Below, piece by piece: positions 10,305 through 21,254 of a stretch of 64,000 bases of DNA; position 1 is the stretch's first letter, and every line of letters starts with the position of its first letter. The stretch is from Lepidostoma basale. Taxonomy: Eukaryota > Arthropoda > Insecta > Trichoptera > Lepidostomatidae. The stretch lies in the NCBI GenBank assembly GCA_022606425.2, contig JAHDVF020000106.1, positions 992,001 to 1,056,000 of the forward strand, given 5' to 3'. The position numbers were made by a program, and so were the translations under genes. Below the pieces are notes generated by a model. The model ran no database searches. It had not been told where the DNA came from and was given only the letters and a program-made list of their open reading frames with translations.

Positions 10305-10435
10305 TATAATGAATATTAACGAAAACGTCTGTCTTCTAAGAGTTCTATTACGTTTAGAAGGGCGAAACATGTCATTCCATATTTAACTTCTAGAAGATAG
10401 ACGTTTTCATTTTTATTAATTATTAATATTGGTTT
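10305..10435. repeat. Family J foldback pair, short
   Basis: AAAACGTCTGTCTTCTA (from about 10321) faces TAGAAGATAGACGTTTT (ending about 10410). The centre holds GGGCGAAACATGTCATTCC, the GAAA, stem III and GTC end of the module. The CTGANGA half is not preserved. Confidence 0.6.
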
Positions 10436-10451
10436 GTTACTTATCGTTCAC

Positions 10452-10458
<7 letters not shown>

Positions 10459-10517
<59 letters not shown>

Positions 10518-10521
10518 ATAT

Positions 10522-10604
<83 letters not shown>

Positions 10605-10639
10605 ATATATATATATATATATAATATAATATATGCTAT

Positions 10640-10709
<70 letters not shown>

Positions 10710-10760
10710 CTCTGCATATATGTTATATATATATACCATATATATATATATATATATACA
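10459..10760. repeat. (TA)n array, interrupted
   Basis: An A17 run followed by about 290 bases of TA repeats with single-base interruptions (CC, GC, TGT). The tyrosine-isoleucine ORFs on both strands are artefacts of the array. Confidence 0.95.
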
Positions 10761-10763
10761 TTA

Positions 10764-12450
10764 GGGTGTCCCTTATTTTTCAAAGTTTTAATTTTACAAT
10801 GCATAGGCTATTGTTTTATTCATTTGGGCCTAAAACATCCGAAACCAAATTTTTTCCTTATTCGGAACAGTGTAACCCGTGCCGACTTGCGCGCAAAGAT
10901 GTCCCATACAAATTGCGTCACAGGAGCGGCGCGTTGTCGTTGTTATTAGCATTTAGTTTCGGCTTATCGGGTAGGAACCATGGATTGTTTTATATTTCGA
11001 AGATGTCAGTAGAACTAAGAAGCAATTAAAAAAGTATTTTCTTGGTTGGTGAAGGAAATCATCAAATAACAGGTGCAAACAACTATCTAATCTTCAAGTT
11101 CTCGCAGTTATATTTTTCAAAATACGTGAAGTTAATTTGACTGTTAATGAAAGCGCAAATCGTGTCATTCTGGAGTCCAATATATTCTGAAAAAAGGCTA
11201 GAATACCTACCAGAGCTGTTCGTAATTATGTTAAGAAGTTAGTGGATCTTTATCAGGTCTGACGAGAACTGCAAAAAATAGCAAGAAGATTCAGGGCTTA
11301 CATAGGCGCCGCAAAGAGAACTTTCAACTTGAATTAGATAATTTATTCGATATCGCACACGCCAATGCTCTTGCATGTGCTATGATACGACAGCATCATA
11401 TACAGGATACTTGAACGGAGCTTGTAGGCAAAAACTAGAAGGAGGTTTGTTATTCTTTGCTGGCCGCCATCATGTATAAGAACTGATGCTCAAAAGTGCG
11501 TTTGAATCGCAAAATCGATTGTACGAGATGATTATAGGGAACTCATATTGAGCTTGCTATTGTTTTTCTGGGTGGAGGCAATGAAAATAAAATAAACAGA
11601 CCTGCTGGCCCAATGCATCAAGCACGATGGACGGCAAGAGCTATTTACTCCTTAAAAATACGTTTGCTGCAGTCCCAGTTTAAAATGTGCGCTAAGGACA
11701 AACAAGCTTTACCAGATGTTTGTTTATTTATTGTGTCAGTTTATGTAAAACCCTGGCTTGAATGTAGTTTGGCGATAAAAGCTCCAAATGAAGATTTTTG
11801 TTTTTTAAAGACCTTAAAAGATTACGAAGAAGTTGACGATTTCTAAAGCGGCTTTAAACAAGTTCAGTCAACATTTGTGGTACTAGTCAGAGGAAATAGC
11901 CGTCCTTTTAATTTTTGATGACAACGTTGATAAGCAGACCAAAGGAAATATTGTAGATAACTTACAAAAATAAAGTTTTGGTGAATCGGGAAAGAGATAT
12001 GTTCCATCGAAGGAACAGATGTCTGGCTCTCTTTATGGTACGTAAGTAGTATTTAATCTGGTGTTTAATTTAGAACTAATTTGTTTTATTTATAGGTACT
12101 ACAAGTATTTGTTATCTTGTTTTATAGAAATCTTTGAGTGATTTTGTTTCTGTAAAGGGAAAAGATATTTTTTCACAACTAAAACATGATAATAATTTCC
12201 TTAAAGAAATTGTATCTTCATAGAAAGACAGCGCGGCGTTTGTGGAAGTTAAAAAGAAGGTTACTTGCTTAAAAGCAGTAAATGACACAGCTGAAAGAGC
12301 TGTTATTCTTATGACAGACTTTCATGGTTTGACTACCGCAGATGAAGAACATAAGCAGTTCATATTATGATGTGTGCAAGAACATAGAAAAATTTACCCA
12401 GACTGTAAAAAAAGAGATTTTGAAGAGGAAATATCCAAGTAAACAAATAT
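10764..12450 (+). mobile_element. Decayed DNA transposon of uncertain superfamily
   Basis: The left end AGGGTGTCCCTTATTTTTC abuts the TA array and looks like a terminal inverted repeat. I could not find its complement on the right. Coding relics run in order on the plus strand. They include RARWTARAIYSLKI-like (about 11620-11660), PDVCLFIVSVYVKPWLE (about 11713-11763), and NDTAERAVILMTDFHG followed by DEEHKQF (about 12281-12362). These resemble an uncharacterised transposon-encoded protein repeatedly seen in arthropods. I recognise the pattern but cannot name the superfamily. Stops and frameshifts occur throughout, so it is a fossil. Confidence 0.55.
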
Positions 12451-12585
12451 AAATTTGGATCTTTTTTGATGATTACAAGAAGAACATTATATAAATATGT
12501 GTTTTCATCAATATTTATCTAACATTGTGGTTTTATGTGATCATCTACAACTACATTTAAGAGACACTTAAATCACCTATTTTCT

Positions 12586-12587
<2 letters not shown>

Positions 12588-12672
<85 letters not shown>

Positions 12673-12679
12673 TATATAG

Positions 12680-12773
<94 letters not shown>
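12588..12773. repeat. (TA)n array
   Basis: About 186 bases of TA repeats with one short interruption (GCAACAAC) near 12680. Confidence 0.95.
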
Positions 12774-12775
<2 letters not shown>

Positions 12776-12890
12776 TGGCAGTGAACTGCTCAGCTGTAAT
12801 GATTTCCACAGATAAGTAAGTTAGGCCTGTTTCGCCAACCGCTGTTGGCATCAACTGTTGTTCAAACAACTGTTGTCGCGACATTCTCAA
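12774..12890. repeat. Family M foldback, partial
   Basis: Contains CAACTGTTG twice around a short spacer and the module at 12825-12857. It is cut on the left by the TA array. Confidence 0.5.
12825..12857 (-). ncRNA. Hammerhead-like variant, family M
   Basis: On the minus strand: CAGTTGAT (12850-12857), then a perfect 6 bp stem II GCCAAC/GTTGGC with a 4-base loop, then GAAA (12830-12833) and CAGG. The first block has U at the sixth core position, as in family E (27311-27509). No GTC triplet is visible. Confidence 0.35.
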
Positions 12891-12929
12891 AAAGTGTATA
12901 ATAAGATAAGATAAGAATATCACTTTTTT

Positions 12930-13200
12930 TTATTTTATATTCTTTGTTTATAAAACACTTATATTAAAAAAATAAAATTTCATATATATGTTTCGGACAA
13001 CCAGTCCTTCTTCAGTGATACATATAAAGATAGATTTAAAAAAATGTTATAAAAGTGTTTACATGATCTATTATAAAAATAAATCTTTATAACATCTGTA
13101 TATTAAAAGTATATTTAAAAGAAAAATAGAAATAAAGCATCATAACAACATAAAGTATGGCGTATATAGAAGAAATATCACTTTTTTATAAAACACTTTT
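12930..13200. repeat. Family A foldback, partial pair
   Basis: The minus-strand module lies at 12985-13015. An inverted partner arm follows without its module (ATAAATCTTTATAACATCTG, then GCATCATAACAACATAAAG). Confidence 0.6.
12985..13015 (-). ncRNA. Hammerhead-like motif, family A, triplet lost
   Basis: CTGAAGA (13009-13015), extra A, GGAC, loop TGGTT, GTCC and GAAA (12991-12994) are intact. Stem III continues as CATATATATG, with no GTC. Confidence 0.45.
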
Positions 13201-13239
13201 TGATATATATTTTTGATATTACAGTGTTGATATATCCAA

Positions 13240-13627
13240 AATATGATACTAAAACTCTGTGTATGATAGAGTGTCAAATGAAAATATAATAATGCGGTGC
13301 GAATGATGGTTTCATGAACAAAATAATGAAAGGATCATCAAGATGGTTTGGACATATGGAAAGAATGAATGAAGAAAGAATGGTAAAAAAAGTTATATGT
13401 TAATGATGTAAATGGAACCAGAAATAGAGGAAGACCTACGAAAACGTGGCACGATCCAATAAATCAAATATTGAATGTCGGCCATGTGAGGAGTCAGAGA
13501 AATCGACGCGCGTGCATGACACGATGTATGAATGTTGAGGAAGCGAGAGAAAAGAAAAGTGTGGCAGTCCATTCTTTCTGCCTACCCCTTCGGGGAGACG
13601 GCGTGATGGTTAGTTAGTTAGTTAGTG
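13240..13627 (+). mobile_element. TTAG-LINE C-terminal fragment with intact 3' end
   Basis: The plus strand runs from VYDRVSNEN codons through SRWFGHMERMNEE, RGRPTKTWHDPI and RRACMTRCMNVEE to GCCTACCCCTTCGGGGAGAC, then (TTAG)4. One-base indels break the frame. The 3' hairpin and tail are well preserved, which suggests a fairly young insertion. Confidence 0.8.
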
Positions 13628-13629
13628 TT

Positions 13630-14080
13630 GTAAATTGAACAGTAAATAATATTGAAGTATCATAATATTTCGGCAGAAATAATGGACTATTAAATGAATA
13701 GAATATTATTGGCTTTATTGCCAGTAACCCATTTTGCGATGAATTATACCGTTGTGGTACGAATAAGCGAACAAATGGGAATTTAGCACCGGACCCGACA
13801 GCCAAATCAACATAACTATTCGGAGAAGACATCTGCATCCGTTCTCGCAGATCCGTTAGATATCACATCCGTAACGCGTCTTTTCACAACCCTTCAATTC
13901 CAGCGGAATTCCTAGAAGCTAACCCTTGCGAATCGAGTTAGAAGGGGTTCGCGGTACTGAGCGAGGCACAAACGCACATAACAGTTTCTTATTACTTACA
14001 CTGAGAGAGATTATTCAATTTCTCCAGCGACGCTTACTAGGCAAATTGCTCGTGTGTAAATAAATTGAAAATAATGATTG
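13630..14080. other. Single-copy-looking segment, GC-richer
   Basis: 13730-14045 is richer in G+C than its surroundings (for example ATCCGTTCTCGCAGATCCG, then GAAGGGGTTCGCGG). It matches none of the window's repeats and has no long ORF. It could be host non-coding DNA or an old repeat. Confidence 0.35.
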
Positions 14081-14149
14081 CCTTTACCTGCTTTTTAATA
14101 TGGTGGTTTATACTCTAAAATGTAAGATGCTCCGTTGTTAATTCAAGTC

Positions 14150-14240
14150 TGCGGGAAGAGTTTTAATACCCGTATACCCAATTCAAAGGTTTCACACCTT
14201 CATCATCAGGAGAACGATATAACTCTACAATAAAAATGAT
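14150..14240 (-). repeat. Family D unit
   Basis: Contains GGTTTCACACCTTCATCATC followed by AGGAGAACGATATAACTC, matching the arms of the foldback at 16333-16542. On the minus strand CTGATGA (14203-14209) is followed by stem AAGGT/ACCTT, but GAAA has become GAAT and no GTC follows. It is decayed. Confidence 0.5.
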
Positions 14241-14289
14241 GTATTCATATATTATATATTATTATTACCGCAAACTAAAAACTATCCAA

Positions 14290-14675
14290 AAAAGCTAGAA
14301 TGGCAGTGCACAATGGTGTTCTTCTACCGACCCTTATATATGGAGCGAAGCATGGAACTGGCAAAAGAAGGATGAAAATAGAATAAATGCAGTAGAAATG
14401 AGATCTCTTAGATGAATGTGTGGATACTATGTGTATGATAGGGTGTCGAATGAAAATATAAGAAGTGAATGCGGTGCGAATGATGTTGTCATGAACAAAA
14501 TAATGAAAGGATCATTAAGGTGGTTTGGACATATGGAAAGAATAAATGAAGAAAGAATGGTAAAAAAATTATATGTTAACGATGTAAATGGAACCAGAAA
14601 TAGAGGAACACCGAGGAAAACGTGGCACGATAAAATAAATTAAATATTGAATATCGGCCATGTGAGGACTCAACA
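14290..14675 (+). mobile_element. TTAG-LINE fragment
   Basis: The open piece at 14416-14643 reads MCGYYVYDRVSNENIRSECG, then SLRWFGHMERINEERM and TRNRGTPRKTWHDKIN. Upstream, VHNGVLLPTLIYG-like codons precede it. It stops before the NVEEAREIC end and carries no tail. Confidence 0.8.
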
Positions 14676-15060
14676 AACTAAAAAGTGGAAAAAACAGTGG
14701 TTCTTTTGCACGATTTTTATTGTAATATGATGGTATTCTAGTGTTAAAAATTGAAAGATTTTTTGAAAAATTGAAAGACTGAAGGGGGTATTCTAGTGTT
14801 AAAAGTTGAAAGATTTTTTTTACGTATTTTTAAAGTTAAGACGTTTGAGAATATGGCCCTAAGAGGATTTTCTGAAATTCTGAATATTTTAGAAGATACA
14901 GCTATTTTTGTAACGCACCGACTAAATCGGTCCGACATATGAACAATAGGCGGCAGGCAAACTCTGACTACCTGGGAAGAGGCCACATTATGAAAACTGT
15001 TGAGAAAATATTATTTAAAAAAAAAACATTTTATTTTTTGAAATTTCATGGTTGAGGTTC
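14676..15060. other. No recognised feature
   Basis: AT-rich. A ~25-base phrase, TTCTAGTGTTAAAA plus TTGAAAGATTTTTT, occurs twice (about 14732 and 14790), as a small local duplication. Confidence 0.35.
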
Positions 15061-15099
15061 GTTGTAAATAATGAAAATAAACATAAAAATAAATTTAAA

Positions 15100-15400
15100 T
15101 GTATATTTATTTAAAATCGACAAATGTTTGGGTTTTCGATCAATTTTGGCAGCCTGCTACCAGAAGATGAAGATTTAAAATCAAGTTTAATGATTATAAA
15201 GGAAAAACATAAAATATCTATTATTTTATTAACAAAAAATTGTATACATGGTTATTTAAATTTTCACGATTGAAATTCAGTGCAAAAAAAAGCTATTTAA
15301 TTGTATATTTAGTTTAAATCTACAAATTTTTGTGTTTCGACGAATTTTTTCGAAAAAACCGAAACCGGTCGAAGACACAATAACATTACTGTATTTTAAC
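15100..15400. repeat. Family H foldback pair, decayed
   Basis: The left arm carries CCAGAAGATG with GGCAGCCTGCTA and GGTTTTCGATC. The right arm carries CCGAAACCGGTCGAAGACAC. These are the two ends of the family H module seen better at 56663-56791. The central modules are not intact. Confidence 0.45.
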
Positions 15401-15779
15401 TAAATATTCATTAAAAAACTTACAATTATATTTTTATTTTTAATTTTTCTATTATTCATTGCAGTTGAAAGTAAAATCCTACAAAATATTAATGTTTCAT
15501 CAATCAATTAAAAAATGCATTAGTTTGAAAATACATTATTTTATTGTTTGCTAGTAAGCTGTGCTTTCAGCAAGTGATCTATCAAACAAGCGATATTAAC
15601 TTTATTATGATGGATTTCCATGGTCATTGCTAAGTAATAGCTTCGCAGAAATAAAACGTTCCATTTTTCAAGGTTGGTAAACATATTTCGCTTTGAACCA
15701 TGTCTAACGGATAATAAAAAGATTTATCTTATGCATGAAACAAAACAGCATTTTTAAATTATGTAAATTGTTTAAAATC

Positions 15780-16215
15780 TTAGGGCTCTAAAATCCACAA
15801 TATGGAAAAACAAAGACATGCCCATTAAGAGTAAGATGAGAATCTATAAAGCATGCGTAAGACCCATTATAACATACGAAGTTTTGAGGTTTTCTAAAAT
15901 GAAGACACTGAAGACGATAGCAAACAAGACACTGAGAGATCATGTGAGGAACACCAGAATAAGACAGATATGTGAGGTTGAGGATATTATAATATGGAGC
16001 AAACAACGAAAAAAGGACTGGTACGGTCATGTTAAAAAAATGGACTCCACCAGACTCCCCTATATTGCATTGCATAATCAACCTCATGGGACTCGTCCTC
16101 GTGGAAGACCTCCTTAAAGATGGAAGGACAGCTGGGAATCTACCTCACAGGAGGAGCGACACTCTGGAGTACAGACCACATAGGTCTACAATAAGGAAGG
16201 AGAAGAAGAAGAAGC
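15780..16215 (+). mobile_element. AAG-LINE (RTE-like) C-terminal fragment with tail
   Basis: The open piece at 15818-16117 reads MPIKSKMRIYKACVRPIITY, then SKMKTLKTIANKTLRD, QICEVEDIIIW and QRKKDWYGHVKKMD, ending GTRPRGRPP. The frame shifts near 16117, after which the WKDSW-like codons follow. The 3' end is (GAA)n, AGGAGAAGAAGAAGAAGC. It has lost part of the CESW-like segment at 15870 and no RT motif is present. Confidence 0.8.
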
Positions 16216-16332
16216 TTAATTTTATGAGGCTTATCTTTTATAAATATAAAGTCGTCAATATTCGTATTTCTTCGGACAAATAAATGGAAAATAATGTTTT
16301 TTTAAATTCTTTTAATATGTATTTTATTTAAT

Positions 16333-16542
16333 TTCGAAATTTTATGAATTGAAACACTGTTATTTTTTTCCTCTTTTGAGTTTATTTTTATCGACATGTT
16401 TCGAAGGCTTACATCTCATCATCGGGAGAACGATAGAGTTTATATCGCTCTCCCGATGATGAAGGTGTAAGCTTTCGAAACTTGTTGAAAAAAATAAACT
16501 CAAAAGTGGAAAAAACAGTGTTTTAATTCATAAAAATTCGTC
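16333..16542. repeat. Family D foldback pair
   Basis: Arms of about 100 bases face each other around 16440. They include GAGTTTATTTTTATCGACAT, then GTTTCGAAGGC, and the reverse complement ending AAATAAACTCAAAAG. The outermost parts, ACACTG and CAGTGT near AATTCATAAAA, also match. Each arm holds a hammerhead-like module facing outward. Confidence 0.8.
16393..16425 (-). ncRNA. Hammerhead-like motif, family D
   Basis: On the minus strand: CCGATGA (16419-16425; the second base C rather than U), one extra T, a decayed stem II, GAAA (16399-16402), ACATGT and GTC (16393-16395). The plus-strand partner (16453-16486) has stem II GAAGG/CTTTC intact but ACTTGTT instead of ACATGTC. Between the two arms every element is present once. 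Confidence 0.45.
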
Positions 16543-16639
16543 ATTATGGAATTCCACAGTGTTAACGCCAAGTTTATCTAAAATTAATTTTATTTCATCT
16601 TGATATTTAGTTTAGACCTTTTTGACCCCTGCTGGCAGC

Positions 16640-16885
16640 GACAATCCGAACCTGGTTGAAACTAAAGTTCAATACGTAACATAAAAAGGTCACCCCAGCG
16701 TTAGCGATCACTGCAGCGAAAGCATCTTTATTACCCATGATTTTCAGCCGAAGGAGGTGATATCGTTCTCCCATCGGCGGTCGCAAACGCTCTCAAGTAG
16801 ATATCCGAGGTGAGATTGCCTCATCCCGATGCCTTGGCGGGGTCCATGCTCTCTAGCGCCCTGGAGATCTCTTCAGTTGCGAAGG
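16640..16885 (-). mobile_element. RTE-like LINE fragment, N-terminal side of the RT
   Basis: The minus strand gives MEYDVPFATEEISRALESMD, followed by PAKASG and a GNLTSDIYL segment. This is the linker leading into the reverse transcriptase in RTE-like LINEs (usually a pattern of FxxEEI...ALxxM...GKAxGPD). It has several stops. Confidence 0.6.
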
Positions 16886-16949
16886 GGACGTCGTACTCCA
16901 TGAGCAGTGAGCGTGAGCAATGACAGTGACAGCAACCGGTTCATTACCT

Positions 16950-17745
16950 TCACTTTCAGGGTTCAAGTTTCACAACCATATAGTCGAACAGACCAGAGAG
17001 ATCTCGGGATCATCTATGAGAGTAAGCTGACTTTACGTGCACATATCGAGATGATTTATGACATTGCACTGAGGATGTTGGGCTTCGTCGTTCGAACTGG
17101 GAGAGTTTTCAGAGATCCCAATGAGCTCAGAGTCCTCTTCAATGCATTGGTTCGGAGCAGACTTGAAAGTGGTTCTGTGATATAGAGTCCTCACGAGGCG
17201 AGATATTCCGTTATGCTAGAGAGGGTTCAGATCTTTTTTTTAGGAAAGTCTACATAAGGTAGTATGCCAGTAATCCGTGGCTCTATCCCACGGCATGTAT
17301 TTTTGAGAATGCTCGGGACCAACTATCCGCAAGCTTCGAAGAGATAGTCACATCATGACTAATTTCTTTAGATTAATCAGGATGTTGGTATTTTTGTCAC
17401 TCCTAGATATCTTCGAAAGCGAAAGCACAGATTGTTTACCCTACCGGCCGCCAAAATCACAATCTGCATCTGGTGACAACGGTGGGAACAGCAATAAGTC
17501 TGCTGAATGCGGTCTCCTCTGAGATCGACGTTTTTCTTATTAGTAAAAGTACGTTCAGAAGAAAAAATACTCTTGACTTTGTAGAGTGTCTTGTCTTCCT
17601 AATGTCGAACTATCTCTCATGCGTTCTTGGTATTATGCTGTATATTTATTATATAATATTTCACCTGTACCCAATAGATGCCTTAAATATTTATGATGTT
17701 TATAATATCTATTGAGTTATTAAACTGATTTGATTTGATTTGATA
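16950..17745 (+). mobile_element. GATTT-LINE (Jockey-like) C-terminal fragment
   Basis: An open piece (16907-17185) reads RDLGIIYESKLTLRAHIEMI, then ALRMLGFVVRTGRVFRD and RSRLESGSVI. This is the conserved segment after the reverse transcriptase in Jockey-group LINEs. A stop replaces the W before SPHEARYSVMLE. A second open piece (17473-17715) carries VGTAISLLNAVSSEIDVF. The element ends in (TTTGA)n at about 17725-17743. Catalytic motifs lie upstream and are absent. Confidence 0.85.
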
Positions 17746-18858
17746 TATAACCTCTAGCCATTCTTTGTCGGAGTTTCAAGTTAATATCATCGTTGCAAAA
17801 GTAGGTTCTCGTTTTAATTAAAGCAGATTCAATGCTGTATTTTATTTCAATATCTTTTTATGAAATAATTTAAAATATTTCAATCGAATATGGGGTATGT
17901 ATGAAAAGTAATATGAAATAATTTTAAATTTGAATATTTTGATTATTCCATTGTATAAAGTGCCTGCCAGAATCCCCAATATCTCGTGATACAATATCGG
18001 AAATTTCCTCGACATTCACAAATATCCACCACCTACACGGCAAATCTTATTCATATTACTCTACGAAAAGAAAAAAAACTCTAATTCCCAAGACTTTATT
18101 CTTTTCATAAAAAATATGTGTTGAGAACTCTTTTTGTGTAGTTGACCTTATCAAAGTGTTCTTAATGGTTCAATGAATTTATATGTCCTTTAAAAAATAT
18201 TTGTTTCCCTGAAAACACAACATTCTTGTAATGAACATATAATTAACCTTTAAGTAGTTGATGTTAAATGACATTTTGAAATATCGTTTGTTTAGTTGGT
18301 AAAACATTTAACTATCGTAGTTAATATTTTATTGTGTGGTCTTATCAATTTATGTCGTTGGAAACTAAATCCTGACGTAATCTATAAATACTCTTGAAAT
18401 AATTATAACGCCCCACGCATAGGGCCGTTCGCTATCTGACTCGGCATATAAGCGCCCCACGGTTGGGGCGGTATGCACGGAGAGGTTTATATATAAACAA
18501 ATATGTAATTAATAGACTCACCACTCATTTGTAGAACTTTTGATAATGTTGACATTATTTATATCATATGTTTTCTTTATTGTTCTAGTGTCAACTATTA
18601 TGTATGTTATAGAACGAGAGAAGAAACATGAAAGCAGAAAAAATTCCGTAGATATTAGATCGCCAAACATAATATGTGAAAAAATAATTTCTAGTAAAAT
18701 AACGAAGAAGGAAGGAATGTAAGACAAATGAAAAAAACGTAAATAACTTTAAGAAATGTTTACTAAAATGGTTAGGTATTTGAAACTAATGGATAGTGAA
18801 ATAATGGTTAAAAAATGATTTATAAGTTGTGATTATTAAATTCATGTGATTAAGGAAA
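17746..18858. other. No recognised gene; one short GC hairpin
   Basis: AT-rich and apparently single-copy. A GC-rich patch at 18408-18480 contains the hairpin GCCCCACGGTTGGGGC. The two overlapping short frames near 18518-18727 lie on opposite strands, and I see no support for either. Confidence 0.35.
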
Positions 18859-19290
18859 TGTTTGTAATTCAACACGAATAAAAAGCGTACTGCTGTACGG
18901 ATGTGAGACTTGGAAATCTACTGCAGACGTTATTGGAAAACTCCAGGTGTTTATAAATAGGCCTTCGCTTAATATTAAAGATCTTTTGGCCCCAAACAGC
19001 GTCAAATGTCTTTCTCTGTACCATGGCAGGCGAAAAGCCAATAAGAGAACAAGTCACTAGACGTAAATGGCTGTGGATCGGTCACACTCTGAGACGGAAC
19101 CAAGAGTGCATCGCTCAGGGCGCACTAGACTGGTCCCCTATGGGGGAAAACAGGAAGCGAGGCAGACCTAGAGCCACCAAAGCAGCAGGCCTCACTTGGG
19201 ATGATGTTAGGCATCAGGCATGCGATAGAGTCGGGTGGAGAAGGTTCCTTGAGGCCCTATGCACCACTGATGTGTGACAGGACAATAAGA
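18859..19290 (+). mobile_element. RTE-like LINE (CTTDV family) C-terminus
   Basis: Upstream codons give VLLYGCETWKSTADVIGKLQ. The open piece at 19023-19277 reads PIREQVTRRKWLWIGHTLRR, contains GENRKRGRPRATKAA and ends RRFLEALCTTDV. This is the C-terminal region of RTE-clade LINEs (KWxWxGHxLR ... KRGRPR). It ends in an AAGAAGAAAAG tail. Reverse-strand copies lie at 24775-24855, 44265-44975 and 52285-52490. Confidence 0.85.
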
Positions 19291-19294
19291 AGAA

Positions 19295-19400
19295 AAGACG
19301 AATGAAAACGTATGTTTTCTAGAATATTAATTATAGTTTATTGGGATGACATGTTTGATAATACTTAAGAAAGGCGAAAAAAGTCACTCCGATACTCCAG
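19295..19400. repeat. Family J unit
   Basis: Begins GAATGAAAACGTATGTTTTC and continues GGGATGACATGTTTG, then AAGAAAGGCGAAAAAAGTCA. It resembles the two arms of the J unit with a decayed GAAA and stem III block. Confidence 0.5.
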
Positions 19401-20095
19401 TAAGTTATTTTGGAGATTCACATCATTCTTCAAGTATGTATGTGTAAATAAGAAAGTTCTGTTGCGACATTGTCAAAACGTGAAAAACATTTATTGAAAT
19501 GTTCATTTAACAGTTAAGAAAGTGTTGGTATTTAATTTTCTTATTCAGTAATTTATGATTATTTGTGTTATTACTACTTGCAAATTATGCTCAAAGCATA
19601 TTATTACAATATTATTTTGCGCGGACAACAAACAACTTCGTTAGTTTTCGCATTATAACGTTATCAATACGATATAATTCCAGACATTCTGCTCCGAGAT
19701 TATTCCTGTTTTTCAGCACGAATCCCCGCACACGCCCGAGGAGAGGATCCCTGAAAAACAACCCTATACAGGCAAAAAGCTCTCCGGTTTCATTTTAACA
19801 AGGAGGATATTTATCGTCCCTGTACACAGAATCCTGACTCCGGTCGGCAACGCGTTTTTACGGATTCCATGAGTTTATTATAATACCAGCAATTTTCATG
19901 GGAAAAAACGCGTATTAAAAGTTTATCCGTGACAACGTTATCCAAAGAGAAATCTGAAATTCATACAGCCTTTTGAAAAACGGTTTAATTTTCATTTTAA
20001 TAAGCTGTATACATCATAAAAATTTGTAATAAATTTCTAATACAATATAAAAAAAACTATTTTGATTAAAAATATCCAATTTTTTTTTTATGACG
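19401..20095. other. No recognised feature; moderately GC-rich centre
   Basis: The segment 19630-19880 (with GCACGAATCCCCGCACACGC) matches no repeat in the window. The open frame at 19565-19798 has no recognisable motif. Confidence 0.35.
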
Positions 20096-20099
20096 ATTT

Positions 20100-20250
20100 T
20101 TTTACCTAACTCACCATCATGCCATCTCCCCGAAAGGGTGGGCAGAACGAATGGACTGCCACACTTTAACCGATCCATCCTTCACTCTCCATCCTTCTCT
20201 TTTTGTCCCCGCAAGAGACGCGGTGTGATGGGTTGCGAACCTCTAAATTA
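20100..20250 (-). mobile_element. SINE-3 (TTAG-LINE 3' end partner), short copy
   Basis: On the minus strand it runs from GAGGTTCGCAACCCATCAC and CCGCGTCTC through AAGAGAAGGATGGA to the LINE-like end with CCCTTTCGGGGAGATGGC. The last ~60 bases are shared with the TTAG-LINE and the rest is not. No coding potential. Confidence 0.7.
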
Positions 20251-20299
20251 ATTCAATGTTAAATATCAGCCGTGTTATTACTTGAAAAACTTTCCGAGA

Positions 20300-20560
20300 T
20301 CGTGATCGCAACGTATACATAAGAAATACTTTCGAAATAGAGGATATTGTTAAGTGGAGTGGATCCAGAAGAAGATACTGGAGGGACTATGTAGCCCAAA
20401 TGGATGGTGATAGACTTGCATATACAGCAGCCTATGAAATCTCCTCCGAACACCGCCCACCTGGAAGACCGTCTAAGAGATGGAAGGACAGCTGGACCTC
20501 ATCATCTGACGATTTCTGTGTCACAGATCGTCAGATCTATTAAAATAAGTGGAACAAGAA
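20300..20560 (+). mobile_element. AAG-LINE (RTE-like) C-terminal fragment
   Basis: Codons for EIEDIVKWSGSRRRYWRDYV, then MDGDRLAYTAAYEIS, HRPPGRPSKRWKDSW and SSSDD are readable. It ends at GACGATTTCTGTGTCACAG and an AAGAAGAAGAAG tail. It is the same subfamily as the reverse copy at 9180-9640. Confidence 0.8.
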
Positions 20561-20640
20561 GAAGAAGCCGTGTTAAAAGTCGAAAAAATCGACGTGCGTG
20601 CATAACACGATATATGAATGTTGAAGAATAGTTGTTGAAT
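20560..20640 (+). mobile_element. TTAG-LINE scrap
   Basis: Reads KSRKNRRACITRYMNVEE, the family's conserved block, and nothing more. Confidence 0.7.
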
Positions 20641-20654
20641 TGTTAGAAAAAAAC

Positions 20655-20865
20655 TAAATATATCTCGCCGTTTCCTGGAAGGGTTAGGCAGAAAGTAAGG
20701 ACTGCCGGACTTCAACCGATGCGGCACTCAATCCTTCTCTTTTCGTTCCCGCGGGAGACGCGGTGTGATGGGTTGCGAACCTCATCGCCACCAATAGGTA
20801 TCTCCCGCACACAGTTAGACTTTCATTCGACACTCTATCATGTACAGATTTTCCACACATTCTCA
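20655..20865 (-). mobile_element. SINE-3 short copy plus TTAG-LINE scrap
   Basis: 20655-20810 matches SINE-3 (AGGGTTAGGCAGAA, CTTCTCTTTTCGTTCCCGCG, GGTTGCGAACCTCATCGCC). 20822-20865 is a reverse TTAG-LINE scrap (TTTCATTCGACACTCTATCA). Confidence 0.65.
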
Positions 20866-21254
20866 GTGCCGCATTATTTTTAAAAATATATCATATTACA
20901 CTATTGAAAATGATTAATTGACTAAAACAGGAAATAAAAAAATATGTAAATTTTTAATTGATAAGAATTTGAGAAAAGGCTGAAAAAATAATCGCCCCAA
21001 AGAAAAGTATCAAACGGAATCCCAACAAGTAACATATGTCAAAATTTATTTAAATTTCTAATTAATTGGAGATGAAAGTAACTAGATTTTATCAGAAAAT
21101 AAACTCAAATGGCCCTTCAAATACAGGAATGAAATGAAATCCTAATTTTAAATAATTAATTACTTTGAGCTTTCCTTTTACATTAGAAAAAAGCAATTAG
21201 GATTATTTTTTTTCAAATTACGTTGTTTGAAAGGAGATTTTATAAATGACAATT

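Noticed and set aside
10429..10949. Long frames of tyrosine and isoleucine
   Set aside because: They are translations of (TA)n repeats and are open in several frames and on both strands.
14203..14209. Family D CTGATGA as a full ribozyme
   Set aside because: GAAA and the GTC triplet are lost, so only the repeat is reported.
18518..18727. Two overlapping short genes on opposite strands
   Set aside because: They are mirror frames of the same AT-rich sequence, with no motif.
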